Of a DNA stretch of 64,000 bases, positions 25,513-33,784 are shown one piece after another (position 1 is the first letter of the stretch; each line of letters opens with the position of its first letter). This stretch comes from an uncultured Prevotellaceae bacterium (lineage in GTDB: Bacteria > Bacteroidota > Bacteroidia > Bacteroidales > Bacteroidaceae), in the NCBI GenBank assembly GCA_900315745.1, contig ONAG01000011.1:1-64000 (forward strand). Reading direction: 5' to 3'. The notes beneath the pieces were generated by a model that searched no databases, was not told where the DNA came from, and saw nothing but the letters and a program-made list of their open reading frames with translations. Position numbers and translations under genes: made by a program.

Positions 25513-25616
25513 TTCCCAATGAAAGAGAGGGGGACTTTCTTCTATGATTGTGGATTTCTTTATAGCATCACTCGATTTTCGGGATTCGAGCGACCTAATT
25601 GCTGTTTTCAACATGC

Positions 25617-25787
25617 TCAACCTTTCTTTCGCATGCTTTCTACATACTGTGGATAAGCTGGACTGATAACGATGAAGAATCTTACTGTGGCTGCGAAAAA
25701 TTTCTTTGCTGCCTTGGCGAACTTCTTTACACTTTCTTTTCCTTCATACTTGGCAACTGCCATCGGGGTTACTTGCATTGTTTTCAT
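25617..25787 (-). CDS. Small cationic protein of 56 residues
   Basis: The frame starts MKTMQVTPMAVAKYEGKESV, continues KKFAKAAKKFFAATVRFFIV and ends with a short Pro/Tyr stretch and RKKG. I count twelve Lys/Arg against three Glu. The middle (about residues 17-41) would make an amphipathic helix turning hydrophobic. Support for a real gene: a consensus promoter (TTG 25872-25870, 19 bases, TACATTTG 25850-25843), an A-rich leader of about 50 bases without G pairs to structure it, and a strong hairpin downstream. No similarity to a family I know. It could be a nucleic-acid-binding, membrane-active or toxin-like peptide. Confidence 0.6.
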   Translation of the reverse strand: MKTMQVTPMAVAKYEGKESVKKFAKAAKKFFAATVRFFIVISPAYPQYVESMRKKG

Positions 25788-25842
25788 AATCGTAATTTTT
25801 TTATTTTGTTTTTATTTTTGCTTTTATTTTTGTTTTCTGATG

Positions 25843-25872
25843 CAAATGTAGGCACGTTTTCGTACCCAACAA
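25843..25872 (-). promoter_or_regulatory. Promoter of the small cationic protein gene
   Basis: Minus-strand TTG (25872-25870), 19-base spacer, TACATTTG (25850-25843). The leader is very A-rich (runs of AAAAATAAAA), a feature that favours strong translation in Bacteroidota. Confidence 0.65.
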
Positions 25873-26083
25873 TGCTTTTTGGCTTTTTTCGCCAATAATT
25901 GATGCGACAGGTCGGATTTATTGCGACACCAAGGAAAAAAGAGGTGAAAATATGTCGTAGAAGACCTCAAAATCACACAAAAAACGCCTTTTTCTTTCAA
26001 AATAAACAACCAAATTGAGAAAACTGTAACAAACAGAATATCTTTTGATACATGACACCTTATTAATACTCCGATTATTTTGG

Positions 26084-26091
26084 TAACTTTG
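26084..26091 (+). promoter_or_regulatory. -7 box of the GH8-acyltransferase operon
   Basis: TAACTTTG lies about 110 bases before the ATG at 26200; it rules out an in-frame upstream start at 26080. No -33 element is clear, so an activator may be needed. Confidence 0.55.
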
Positions 26092-26199
26092 CTTCTCCGT
26101 AGTGAAGCTACTACATCTCTACATTATAAGGGGGGTATTTCTCTCGTTCTACACCCGATTATTGTTAATTATTCCAACATAACACCTAAAAAGCCTAAC

Positions 26200-28242
26200 A
26201 TGAAAAAAATATTTCTTATCGCTATGCTTTCCGGCATATGCTTGAGCCTGCAAGCCATCACACCTTGGGACAAAGGTGGCTTTGAGACACAACAATATCG
26301 CAACATCTTCGTGGAGATGGGCTACAAGCCCATGGCTGTGGAGTTCAAACTACGCCAGGTGTTCGATGACGTGTTCCTTGGTCCCAACAAAGTTTATTTC
26401 GAGGTAGGCGACACCTTAGGCTACATTTCCGACATAAAGAACCACGACGTGCGCACAGAGGGAATGTCGTATGGCATGATGATAGCCGTGCAGATGGACG
26501 AAAAAGACATCTTCGACCGCATCTGGCGATGGAGTAAGAAATACATGCAGCACCAAGACGGCCCACGCAAGGGCTATTTTGCCTGGAGCTGCAAGACCGA
26601 CGGCACCCACAATGCAGAAGGGGCTGCCTCTGATGGAGAGTTGTATTATGTAACAGCATTGATTTTTGCATCCAACCGCTGGGGCAACGACACCGGCATC
26701 AACTATCTGGGCGAGGCACGCAACATCCTCGACTGCTCCATGGCAAAAACTGGCGAAGATGGACAGATGCCACTGCTTCATCCAGAGCACCAACTCATCA
26801 CTTTCACACCAGATAGATTTGGTTCACGCAATACGGACCCATCCTACCACATTCCCGCCTTCTATGAGGTGTGGGCGAAATGGGCTGGCGATGGGCGCTC
26901 AGACTATTGGATGGAGGCCGCTCGCAAGTCAAGGGATTTCCTCCACAAAGCCATCCACCCAGAAACAGGCCTCAACCCTGACATCTGCCAATACGATGGA
27001 ACAGTGAACCAAGGTCCTTGGAATCGAGGAGGCGGCAATTTCAGATACGACTCTTGGCGAGTGCCAATGAACATAGCACTCGACTACGAATGGAGCTGCG
27101 CCGACAAGGAATGGCAGCAGAATTATGGTGAGCGCATACAAAACTTCTTCTACTCGCAAGGGGTTGACAAATACGTGGACCAATATCGAGTAGATGGCTC
27201 CTTGCCAGCAGAGAACGAAATCCTGGTAGCTGGAGGTTTCCGGAAACTCCGCCACAGCATCGGTCTGGTGTCCACTCTTGCAGCAGCTTCTGTCCTTTGT
27301 AGCCACGATAAGAGCAAGGAATTTGTAGATGCTCTCTGGAATGCCAAGCACGAACCTTTCGAGGATGGATATTTCGATGCCTACTACGATGGGCTGCTTC
27401 GACTATTTGCATTCATGCACCTCAGCGGACACTATCGCGTCATCTTCCCTCAAACACCCCTTTGCGTGGTGAGAACAGGCGACCTGTCCATGACCATCGA
27501 TGCCGATGGGGGTGGGAAAATACTCTCGTTCAAACACAATGGCAAGGAAATCCTTTCACAGTCGAGAGCGCCAGAGTCTTTTGGAAGCACATTCTGGACC
27601 AGTCCTCAAAAGGAATGGAACTGGCCTCCCGTTCCAGAATTTGACAAGATGCCTTACACCATAGAGCAGAAAAGTCCAACACTCGTCATGACAAGCAAAG
27701 TGTCTGAGAAATTGAAATTCAGGGTGCGGAAGACTTTTACCGCGAAAGACAACGCCATCGCCATCACCTACACCATCATCAACGAGGGTGACAGCACACG
27801 CCGTGTGGCTCCTTGGGAAATCAGCCGCGTGAAAAACGAAGGTCTTGTGTTCTTTGAAGCCGACATAAAGTCTATAGTACCAGCAGACCTCATACCTTTC
27901 AATGCGCAGTATGGTGCAGTGTGGCACTCCGCCGATGAAGCCAGAGAAAACCGCAAGATCAACGCCGACGGCAAAGGTTGGCTCGCTTACACTAACAACG
28001 GTCTGCTGCTGATAAAAACTTTCAACGACCTGAAAGCAAAGAAGGCTGCTCCTGGGGAGGCTGAGATACAAGTATATGTGAACAGAGGAAAGACATACGT
28101 GGAACTGGAAAGCCAAGGTGCTTACACAACCCTGAAACCTGGTCAGTCGCTCGACTGGACGGTGACATGGCGGATGCTGCCCTACGATGGCCCTGCCTCA
28201 CCCTCCGCAGCATTGCTTCAGATGGTGAGGAATACCAAATAA
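26200..28242 (+). CDS. GH8 (exo-oligoxylanase/endoxylanase type) fused to a DUF4380-like domain
   Basis: After a signal peptide (residues 1-19) the GH8 (alpha/alpha)6 barrel spans about 20-395: Glu87 in RTEGMSYGM is the likely catalytic acid, and GYFAW (125-129) and ASDGELYY (143-150) are family marks; the overall sequence resembles reducing-end xylose-releasing exo-oligoxylanases. Residues about 405-680 are a separate beta domain like DUF4380/aldose-1-epimerase-like sugar-binding modules (GDLSMTIDADGGGKILSFKH to the end). Secreted GH8 enzymes of this branch cut xylo-oligosaccharides. The appended module may bind sugar or mutarotate the product (inference). Confidence 0.85.
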   Translation: MKKIFLIAMLSGICLSLQAITPWDKGGFETQQYRNIFVEMGYKPMAVEFKLRQVFDDVFLGPNKVYFEVGDTLGYISDIKNHDVRTEGMSYGMMIAVQMDEKDIFDRIWRWSKKYMQHQDGPRKGYFAWSCKTDGTHNAEGAASDGELYYVTALIFASNRWGNDTGINYLGEARNILDCSMAKTGEDGQMPLLHPEHQLITFTPDRFGSRNTDPSYHIPAFYEVWAKWAGDGRSDYWMEAARKSRDFLHKAIHPETGLNPDICQYDGTVNQGPWNRGGGNFRYDSWRVPMNIALDYEWSCADKEWQQNYGERIQNFFYSQGVDKYVDQYRVDGSLPAENEILVAGGFRKLRHSIGLVSTLAAASVLCSHDKSKEFVDALWNAKHEPFEDGYFDAYYDGLLRLFAFMHLSGHYRVIFPQTPLCVVRTGDLSMTIDADGGGKILSFKHNGKEILSQSRAPESFGSTFWTSPQKEWNWPPVPEFDKMPYTIEQKSPTLVMTSKVSEKLKFRVRKTFTAKDNAIAITYTIINEGDSTRRVAPWEISRVKNEGLVFFEADIKSIVPADLIPFNAQYGAVWHSADEARENRKINADGKGWLAYTNNGLLLIKTFNDLKAKKAAPGEAEIQVYVNRGKTYVELESQGAYTTLKPGQSLDWTVTWRMLPYDGPASPSAALLQMVRNTK

Positions 28243-28245
28243 ACG

Positions 28246-29235
28246 ATGACAAGACAAGACACACAAATCCTAAAGGGATTGGCCATTCTCATGATGCTCT
28301 TCCTGCATCTTTTCAATGAAGTGCAGAAAGCAAATTTGTGCGTGAATTTTATTCACGTGGCAGACAAGCCTCTGACATTTATCATGACAAGAATGGCCAA
28401 CCCCGTACCTTTATTTGTAATGCTGTCGGGCTATGGTTTGTATGCAGTGAGCTTAAAAGGAGACAAAAACCGATGGACAAGATTATGGAGATTGGTAAAA
28501 CGCTATTGGCTTATTTTGGCAATCTTCGTCACCATCGGACATTTCTTGGTTCCACAAACATACCCTGGCAGTTTTGCCAACATAATCAAAAACCTTACAG
28601 CCTATGAAACATCATACAACGGTGAACACTGGTTTTTGTTTCCATACATACTACTTGCCGTGACATCGCCTTGGTTGTTCAGGATATGCAACCGTTATAA
28701 TACTATTGTCGTCTTGGGGGTATCATATTTTATATACCTTGCAACTTGCTATTTAATCAAGTTCTACGGCCCAACATATCTTTTCACACATATGGCTCCA
28801 TATCATCCTATTTTATATGGCTCTCTATTGTTCAATTTCATATTGGGCGCCTTGGCTTGCAAAAACCATTGGCTTGAGAAATCTAAAAAGCCAATAGTGA
28901 CACGTTTCGCATGGGTTGCCATCTTATTGCTTTGTGTGCTGCGCTGCTGCATGTCAACAACAGCGTTCCACAACCTTTTCATCTTTGCATTGATGTGGCT
29001 GTGGATTCAGACGACACGACCCGCAAAAATAGACAAGGTTTTGCACCACCTTGGCGACCATTCCATGAACATGTGGCTGATACATACATTCTTCTGCACA
29101 TATCTTTTTCACGACTTCATCTATGGCTTCAAGTACCCATTGCTTATTTATTTGGTACTCATCGCAGTCAGCTATCTTTCTTCATGTGTCATCAACTGGA
29201 TAGACAAGAAAATGACGCATTATTTCGCAAAATGA
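28246..29235 (+). CDS. Acyltransferase-3 family membrane protein (OafA-like)
   Basis: A 329-residue protein with about ten membrane helices. The start ILKGLAILMMLFLHLFNE carries the conserved His of acyltransferase-3 proteins, and PVPLFVMLSGYGLYA the second conserved region. Such proteins move acetyl or other acyl groups to sugars across the membrane. Only three bases separate it from the GH8 gene, so they should be cotranscribed, an odd pair, since the hydrolase is exported. The target is unknown; it could decorate surface glycan. Confidence 0.85.
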   Translation: MTRQDTQILKGLAILMMLFLHLFNEVQKANLCVNFIHVADKPLTFIMTRMANPVPLFVMLSGYGLYAVSLKGDKNRWTRLWRLVKRYWLILAIFVTIGHFLVPQTYPGSFANIIKNLTAYETSYNGEHWFLFPYILLAVTSPWLFRICNRYNTIVVLGVSYFIYLATCYLIKFYGPTYLFTHMAPYHPILYGSLLFNFILGALACKNHWLEKSKKPIVTRFAWVAILLLCVLRCCMSTTAFHNLFIFALMWLWIQTTRPAKIDKVLHHLGDHSMNMWLIHTFFCTYLFHDFIYGFKYPLLIYLVLIAVSYLSSCVINWIDKKMTHYFAK

Positions 29236-29261
29236 AGAAAAAAAACGCACCAACACCACAA

Positions 29262-29280
29262 ACCTTTCGGTTTTTTTTTG
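29262..29280 (+). terminator. Short terminator after the acyltransferase gene
   Basis: AAACC-TTTC-GGTTT hairpin followed by a run of T. The stem is only five base pairs. Confidence 0.5.
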
Positions 29281-29310
29281 TAAAATTGCAAACAAAAAAC
29301 CGATTTGACG

Positions 29311-30435
29311 ATGAAAAAGACATTTTTGCTGATTGCTACCTTATTGATGACATTGGCAGGCATAGCCCAGACGCACACCGCCACAGACGTGCTCGGCACA
29401 GCTCTCAAAGTGAACAAGTATTTCATGAACAAGTATGCAGACCCCACTCTCGACACCAACGTGGGGCGCATTCGTCCAAGCAGCTTGTGGACACGAGCCG
29501 TGTATTACGAAGGACTCATGGCTCTCAACGAGATTGCTCCCGACCCATCATTCATCGAATACACAGACCGCTGGGCCAACCACCACAAATGGACACCACG
29601 CAATGGCATCAAGACGACCGATGCCGACGACCAGTGTTGTGAGCAAACCTATCTTGACCGCTACATGGTGACCAAAGACAACCGCATGATTGTCCATGTG
29701 AAAGAGAATTTGGAAAACCAAATGAGCACTGGCAAATATAACTATTGGCACTGGATTGATGCCATACAGATGGCTATGCCGGTTTACAGCAAGATGTATA
29801 AAGTGACGGGCGAACGAAAATACATCGACTATGCCATGAGCATGTACACATGGAGCCGTGATACATGCGGTGGAGGATTGTTCAATACAGCGGAGGGATT
29901 GTGGTGGCGTGATGCCGACTACGTGCCTCCCTACAAGGAGAGCGACGGACAGAACTGCTACTGGAGTAGAGGCAGCGGATGGGTGTATGCCGCTTTGGTG
30001 AAAGTTATGGGCGACATAGGCAAGAAGGACAAATACTACAAACGCCTCAAGAAAGACTTCATCCTCATGAGCGAAGCATTGAAGGCTTGCCAGCGTGAGG
30101 ATGGCCTATGGAATCCTTCTCTTGTTTCTCCTGTCACTTATGGTGGCAAGGAACTGACGGGCACAGCCCTGTTCCTCTATGGCATCAGCTGGGGCATCAA
30201 CAACAAGATTCTCAAAGCCAAAGCCTACCGTGATGTATGCGACAGGGCATGGGCTGCCTTGGTGAAAGACTGCGTTCATCCCGATGGCTTCCTCGGCTAT
30301 GTGCAAGGCACAGGCAAGGATCCGTCGGCAGGCCAGCCTGTCACCTATACCAAGGTTCCCGATTTCGAGGATTATGGCACAGGATGCTTCCTGCTTGGCG
30401 CCGCGGAATACTATCGGCTGCTGAGCAAGCAATAA
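29311..30435 (+). CDS. GH105/GH88-family unsaturated rhamnogalacturonyl hydrolase
   Basis: A signal peptide (1-20, GIAQ) precedes an (alpha/alpha)6 domain of about 350 residues. Family marks are DADDQCCEQTYLDRY (104-118), HWIDAIQMAMPVY with Asp150, a likely catalytic residue, and YWSRGSGWVYAAL (about 218-230). The family hydrolyses the unsaturated uronic acid left by rhamnogalacturonan lyases by hydration of the double bond. The start is the ATG at 29311. It converges on the GH43 gene of the rhamnose/pectin operon and fits the same substrate. Confidence 0.9.
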   Translation: MKKTFLLIATLLMTLAGIAQTHTATDVLGTALKVNKYFMNKYADPTLDTNVGRIRPSSLWTRAVYYEGLMALNEIAPDPSFIEYTDRWANHHKWTPRNGIKTTDADDQCCEQTYLDRYMVTKDNRMIVHVKENLENQMSTGKYNYWHWIDAIQMAMPVYSKMYKVTGERKYIDYAMSMYTWSRDTCGGGLFNTAEGLWWRDADYVPPYKESDGQNCYWSRGSGWVYAALVKVMGDIGKKDKYYKRLKKDFILMSEALKACQREDGLWNPSLVSPVTYGGKELTGTALFLYGISWGINNKILKAKAYRDVCDRAWAALVKDCVHPDGFLGYVQGTGKDPSAGQPVTYTKVPDFEDYGTGCFLLGAAEYYRLLSKQ

Positions 30436-30454
30436 GCCAAGAACTTAAAGTCAC

Positions 30455-30493
30455 TAAAGACCTTAAAGACGCTATTGTCCTTAAGGTCTTTTA
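30455..30493. terminator. Bidirectional terminator shared by GH105 and GH43 genes
   Basis: Left arm TAAAGACCTTAAAGAC (30455-30470), loop GCTATT, right arm GTCCTTAAGGTCTTTT. The right arm includes the last codons and stop of the GH43 gene (stop at 30483-30481). The same motif, CCTTAAAGAC, recurs after metG and after the phosphodiesterase gene. Confidence 0.75.
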
Positions 30494-32106
30494 TAATCGA
30501 ATTTGTCGATGTCAAGATAGCCGCCCAAACGTTTTGTGGCATAGCAGAATATGGCATATTTTGTCCCCATGAAAAGGCGGCGATAGTCGAATCGCATCTT
30601 GTAGTCGGAACCAATCTTGGTCCATTGCTGTCCATCGAGGCTGTAATGGAATGTGGCAATGTCGCGCCCAGGCATGAAGTCGCCATCTATGCGCAGCCAC
30701 ACTTTCTGTTGTGAGAGTCCAACCGTCTCCACCACTTTCTCATCCACCTTTTCCACCTTCTTTTCCCTGTCTGAGAGGTTCACCTCCTGCTCCGACATTT
30801 CAAGTGTGAGACGCTTGCCTTGTTTCTTCACCGTCAGCACCCCAGAATGTCCATTGAAGGCAGCAAATCCAGCGCAGTCGCCATCTTTCAGATGCGACAA
30901 GTCGAGCAACACCGATGCGCTGCAATTCGGACCTTCCATTCTCTGTGTCAACGTGTTGGGAGCAAGGTATAGATTCTGCACCACACGTGAGGTCTTTAGT
31001 CGGAGCCATCCTGGCCTCTCTGCAAGCGACCATGCCTTGTCAACAGGGTTATGGTTCCATTGCCATCTTATATCCATTGTCTGGTTGTCGAAATCATCGC
31101 TTGCCACGATTGTGGCATCCGGCATTCCTGTCACCAATCGGCGCATGTGTGTGGGAACACGTCCCTCCTCGTCTCCAAGCATTGGCCATCCATCTATCCA
31201 GCGGCATGGCATCACTGTAAGCACACGCCCCACAGCCCCCCTGTCTTGGAATATTATTCCATACCAGTCGCCGTCTTGCGAATCTACTATGGTGCCCTGT
31301 CCTACATGAGGGAACCCGCCATAGTCGCTTTCCAAAATCACTTGTTTCTCGTATGGTCCATGAATGTCGTCGGCGCGGTAGCATACCTCCCTGCGATGGC
31401 GTCCGGGAGCATAGACATGCGAAATCATCAAAAGATAGTATTTCCCATTGTGCTTTATCACCCTTGAACCTTCGAGCAGTCCTCTCTCGTCAGCCTCACG
31501 CTTGAACAATTGGCAATGCGACCCTTCCACAACGCCCGACAAATCTGGTTTCAACTCGCACATCTCTCCCGTGCCAAATACCACATACACTCTTCCATCG
31601 TCATCAAAGAACAATGTGGCGTCGTGAAAATGCCGCATCCGCGACACTATGTTCCATGGACCTTCTGCCTTCTCAGCCGAACAGATATAAGTGTCGCCCA
31701 TGGCACCACCTTCGTTTGGTGCGAAAAGAGCGTAAAACTTTCCATTGTGGTATTTCAGCGACGTAGCCCATTGACCTCGTCCATATACGGTGCCTTCCTG
31801 CAGGTCATATTTCGGAGAGTCTGTGAGCTTGTCGAAAATATATCCCACGGTTTCCCAATTTGCCAGGTCTTTCGACTTCATCACTGGGGCTCCAGGCATT
31901 AGATGCATGGTGGTGGTCACCATGTAGAACGTGTCGCCCACCCTGATGACATCTGGGTCGGGGACGTCGCTCCACAACATGGGATTTGTGATGTATGGCG
32001 TTCCTACTTTATCTACAGTATTTGCCACTTCAGATTGCGCCATGATACTCATAGGCAGTACCATGAGCATGGATGCCATTATCAAATGTTTTGTCAATGT
32101 CTTCAT
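30481..32106 (-). CDS. GH43-family glycosidase, exported
   Basis: The 541 residues begin with a signal peptide (MKTLTKHLIMASMLMVLPM, ending AQ). The five-bladed propeller (about 35-335) shows WSDVPDPDVIRVGDTFYMV with the catalytic base Asp, and GQGTIVDSQDGDWYGI further on; a second domain (about 350-541) is a concanavalin-like module often found with this family. Members cut arabinose or xylose from arabinoxylan, arabinan or pectin side chains. Last gene of the operon that begins with rhaM, 14 bases after GH29. Confidence 0.9.
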   Translation of the reverse strand: MKTLTKHLIMASMLMVLPMSIMAQSEVANTVDKVGTPYITNPMLWSDVPDPDVIRVGDTFYMVTTTMHLMPGAPVMKSKDLANWETVGYIFDKLTDSPKYDLQEGTVYGRGQWATSLKYHNGKFYALFAPNEGGAMGDTYICSAEKAEGPWNIVSRMRHFHDATLFFDDDGRVYVVFGTGEMCELKPDLSGVVEGSHCQLFKREADERGLLEGSRVIKHNGKYYLLMISHVYAPGRHRREVCYRADDIHGPYEKQVILESDYGGFPHVGQGTIVDSQDGDWYGIIFQDRGAVGRVLTVMPCRWIDGWPMLGDEEGRVPTHMRRLVTGMPDATIVASDDFDNQTMDIRWQWNHNPVDKAWSLAERPGWLRLKTSRVVQNLYLAPNTLTQRMEGPNCSASVLLDLSHLKDGDCAGFAAFNGHSGVLTVKKQGKRLTLEMSEQEVNLSDREKKVEKVDEKVVETVGLSQQKVWLRIDGDFMPGRDIATFHYSLDGQQWTKIGSDYKMRFDYRRLFMGTKYAIFCYATKRLGGYLDIDKFDYKRP

Positions 32107-32120
32107 GATATGTTATGTTT

Positions 32121-33746
32121 CTATTTTTTAATTCTAATGACAGGGGCTATTTCATTTACTTGCTCTTTTGGCAAGTCTATCACCAATCCTTCAGCAGTCT
32201 GTTTCGCTTTCAGTTTTCCAAATCCTAAAAGGTAGGCAGAAGATATGGACTTTTTAATATAAGGGTTTCCTTTTGACAATGATTTGACCACCATTCTGCC
32301 ATCCTCTGGCCATCCCATAGCTGTCACATACAAGTATTGTCTGGTCTGATTGAAGCGTATGTCCTTTGAATTCATGTTGCCATACTGCCCATCATTGAAT
32401 CCTTGTGCCTGCAGTTTGATGTCAGACTCTGCCACAGGACCCTCACCAAAGACATGCCATGGTCTTGTGCCGAAGATGCTTTCTCCATTGCTTGTCATCC
32501 ACGCTTCCAAGTCATCAAGCACCTTAGCCTCCTTCTCATCGTATGTGCCATCAGCCCTCAGCGGGATATTCAACAGCAAGTTGCCGTTTTTCGACACTAT
32601 GTCCACCAACTGTTTCACTACGGTGGCAGCATTTTTGTATCTTCCATTTTCATAAATGCTTGTGTTGTAGTGCCATCCACCTATGCAGTTGCATGTCTGC
32701 CAAGGCTCGGGAATGATTTCGTTTGGAGCGCCACGTTCCACGTCCCATGTTATTGCCTTTCGCTGCTGTTGGTCGAGTATTTTTCCGAACACCACAGCAT
32801 TGGGGTTCTTGTTGTAAAAATGCGTGGTGATTTTCAGTCCACAGTCGCTGATGGGATGGAAGGGCAGAACGGTGTCGTCAAAATAGATGAGGTCGGGCTG
32901 ATAACGGTTTATGGCATCAAGAGTCCGATCATAGAAATTGGTGACATATTCTTGTGACGGGGTGCATGCGCCATTTTCCCATCCCCACTGAGCATGTATT
33001 CTGTTATTTGCCCAGGAGCGGTCGCTCATGGGATGGTTTTGGGCATATAGTTGTTGTGGGTCATACCCTTCCCACCATTTGCCCTTGCCATCTGCCTTGG
33101 TAAGTCGCCCATCATAGTACACACCCGCCATGTTGCCATTCACATCATATCTTTGTGCCGGCTCATACCAAGTCCATGCATGGTCGGCATGGAAACTGAT
33201 GCCCAATGGCAGTCCATGTTTCTTGGCAGCCTTTGCCCATTCATCGAGAATGTCGCGTTGCGGTCCTATGTTCTTGGAGTTCCATGGCTGGTATTTCGAG
33301 TCCCAAAGGTCATAATTGTCGTGGTGGTTGCCCAAGACGAAGAAATACTTTGCACCGCACCGCTTGTATCGTTCCACCAACTTGTCAGGATCCCACCGCT
33401 CTGCCTTGAATAGTGGCAGTATGTCCTTGAATCCAACTTCAGAAGGATGTCCGTAGTGCTTCAAATGCCATTGGTACTCACGACTACCTTCTATATATAA
33501 TGAACGAGCCATCCAGTCGCCAGAGCCTTCCACACATTGTGGTCCCCAATGCGCCCAGATTCCGAATTTCGCGTCACGAAACCATTCTGGGGTTGCATGT
33601 TGGCGTAGCGACTCCCATGTGGGTTGATACTTGCCCGTCTGCATCTTCTCATGCGCCTCCGACACCGGCACTTGGTAGGTTTGGGCATGCACCACCATCC
33701 CTACAAGCAATGAAGCCATTGTCGAGAACAACCTTTTGATTCCCAT
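32121..33746 (-). CDS. GH29 alpha-L-fucosidase, exported
   Basis: A signal peptide (1-21) precedes a TIM-barrel of the fucosidase family: FGIWAHWGPQ (61-70), VLGNHHDNYDLWDS (137-150), and the likely nucleophile Asp290 in PDLIYFDD. A beta-sandwich follows from about residue 400. It should release alpha-linked fucose from glycans; with its neighbours a pectic (rhamnogalacturonan) substrate is likely. Length is normal for bacterial GH29. It follows GH97 after 38 bases. Confidence 0.92.
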   Translation of the reverse strand: MGIKRLFSTMASLLVGMVVHAQTYQVPVSEAHEKMQTGKYQPTWESLRQHATPEWFRDAKFGIWAHWGPQCVEGSGDWMARSLYIEGSREYQWHLKHYGHPSEVGFKDILPLFKAERWDPDKLVERYKRCGAKYFFVLGNHHDNYDLWDSKYQPWNSKNIGPQRDILDEWAKAAKKHGLPLGISFHADHAWTWYEPAQRYDVNGNMAGVYYDGRLTKADGKGKWWEGYDPQQLYAQNHPMSDRSWANNRIHAQWGWENGACTPSQEYVTNFYDRTLDAINRYQPDLIYFDDTVLPFHPISDCGLKITTHFYNKNPNAVVFGKILDQQQRKAITWDVERGAPNEIIPEPWQTCNCIGGWHYNTSIYENGRYKNAATVVKQLVDIVSKNGNLLLNIPLRADGTYDEKEAKVLDDLEAWMTSNGESIFGTRPWHVFGEGPVAESDIKLQAQGFNDGQYGNMNSKDIRFNQTRQYLYVTAMGWPEDGRMVVKSLSKGNPYIKKSISSAYLLGFGKLKAKQTAEGLVIDLPKEQVNEIAPVIRIKK

Positions 33747-33784
33747 TATTTTATTTTACTTTATTTGATTTGAAATGCCTGCCT

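Noticed and set aside
25447..25656. Plus-strand frame of 69 codons
   Set aside because: It runs through the 23-bp inverted repeat and overlaps the better supported small gene on the minus strand.
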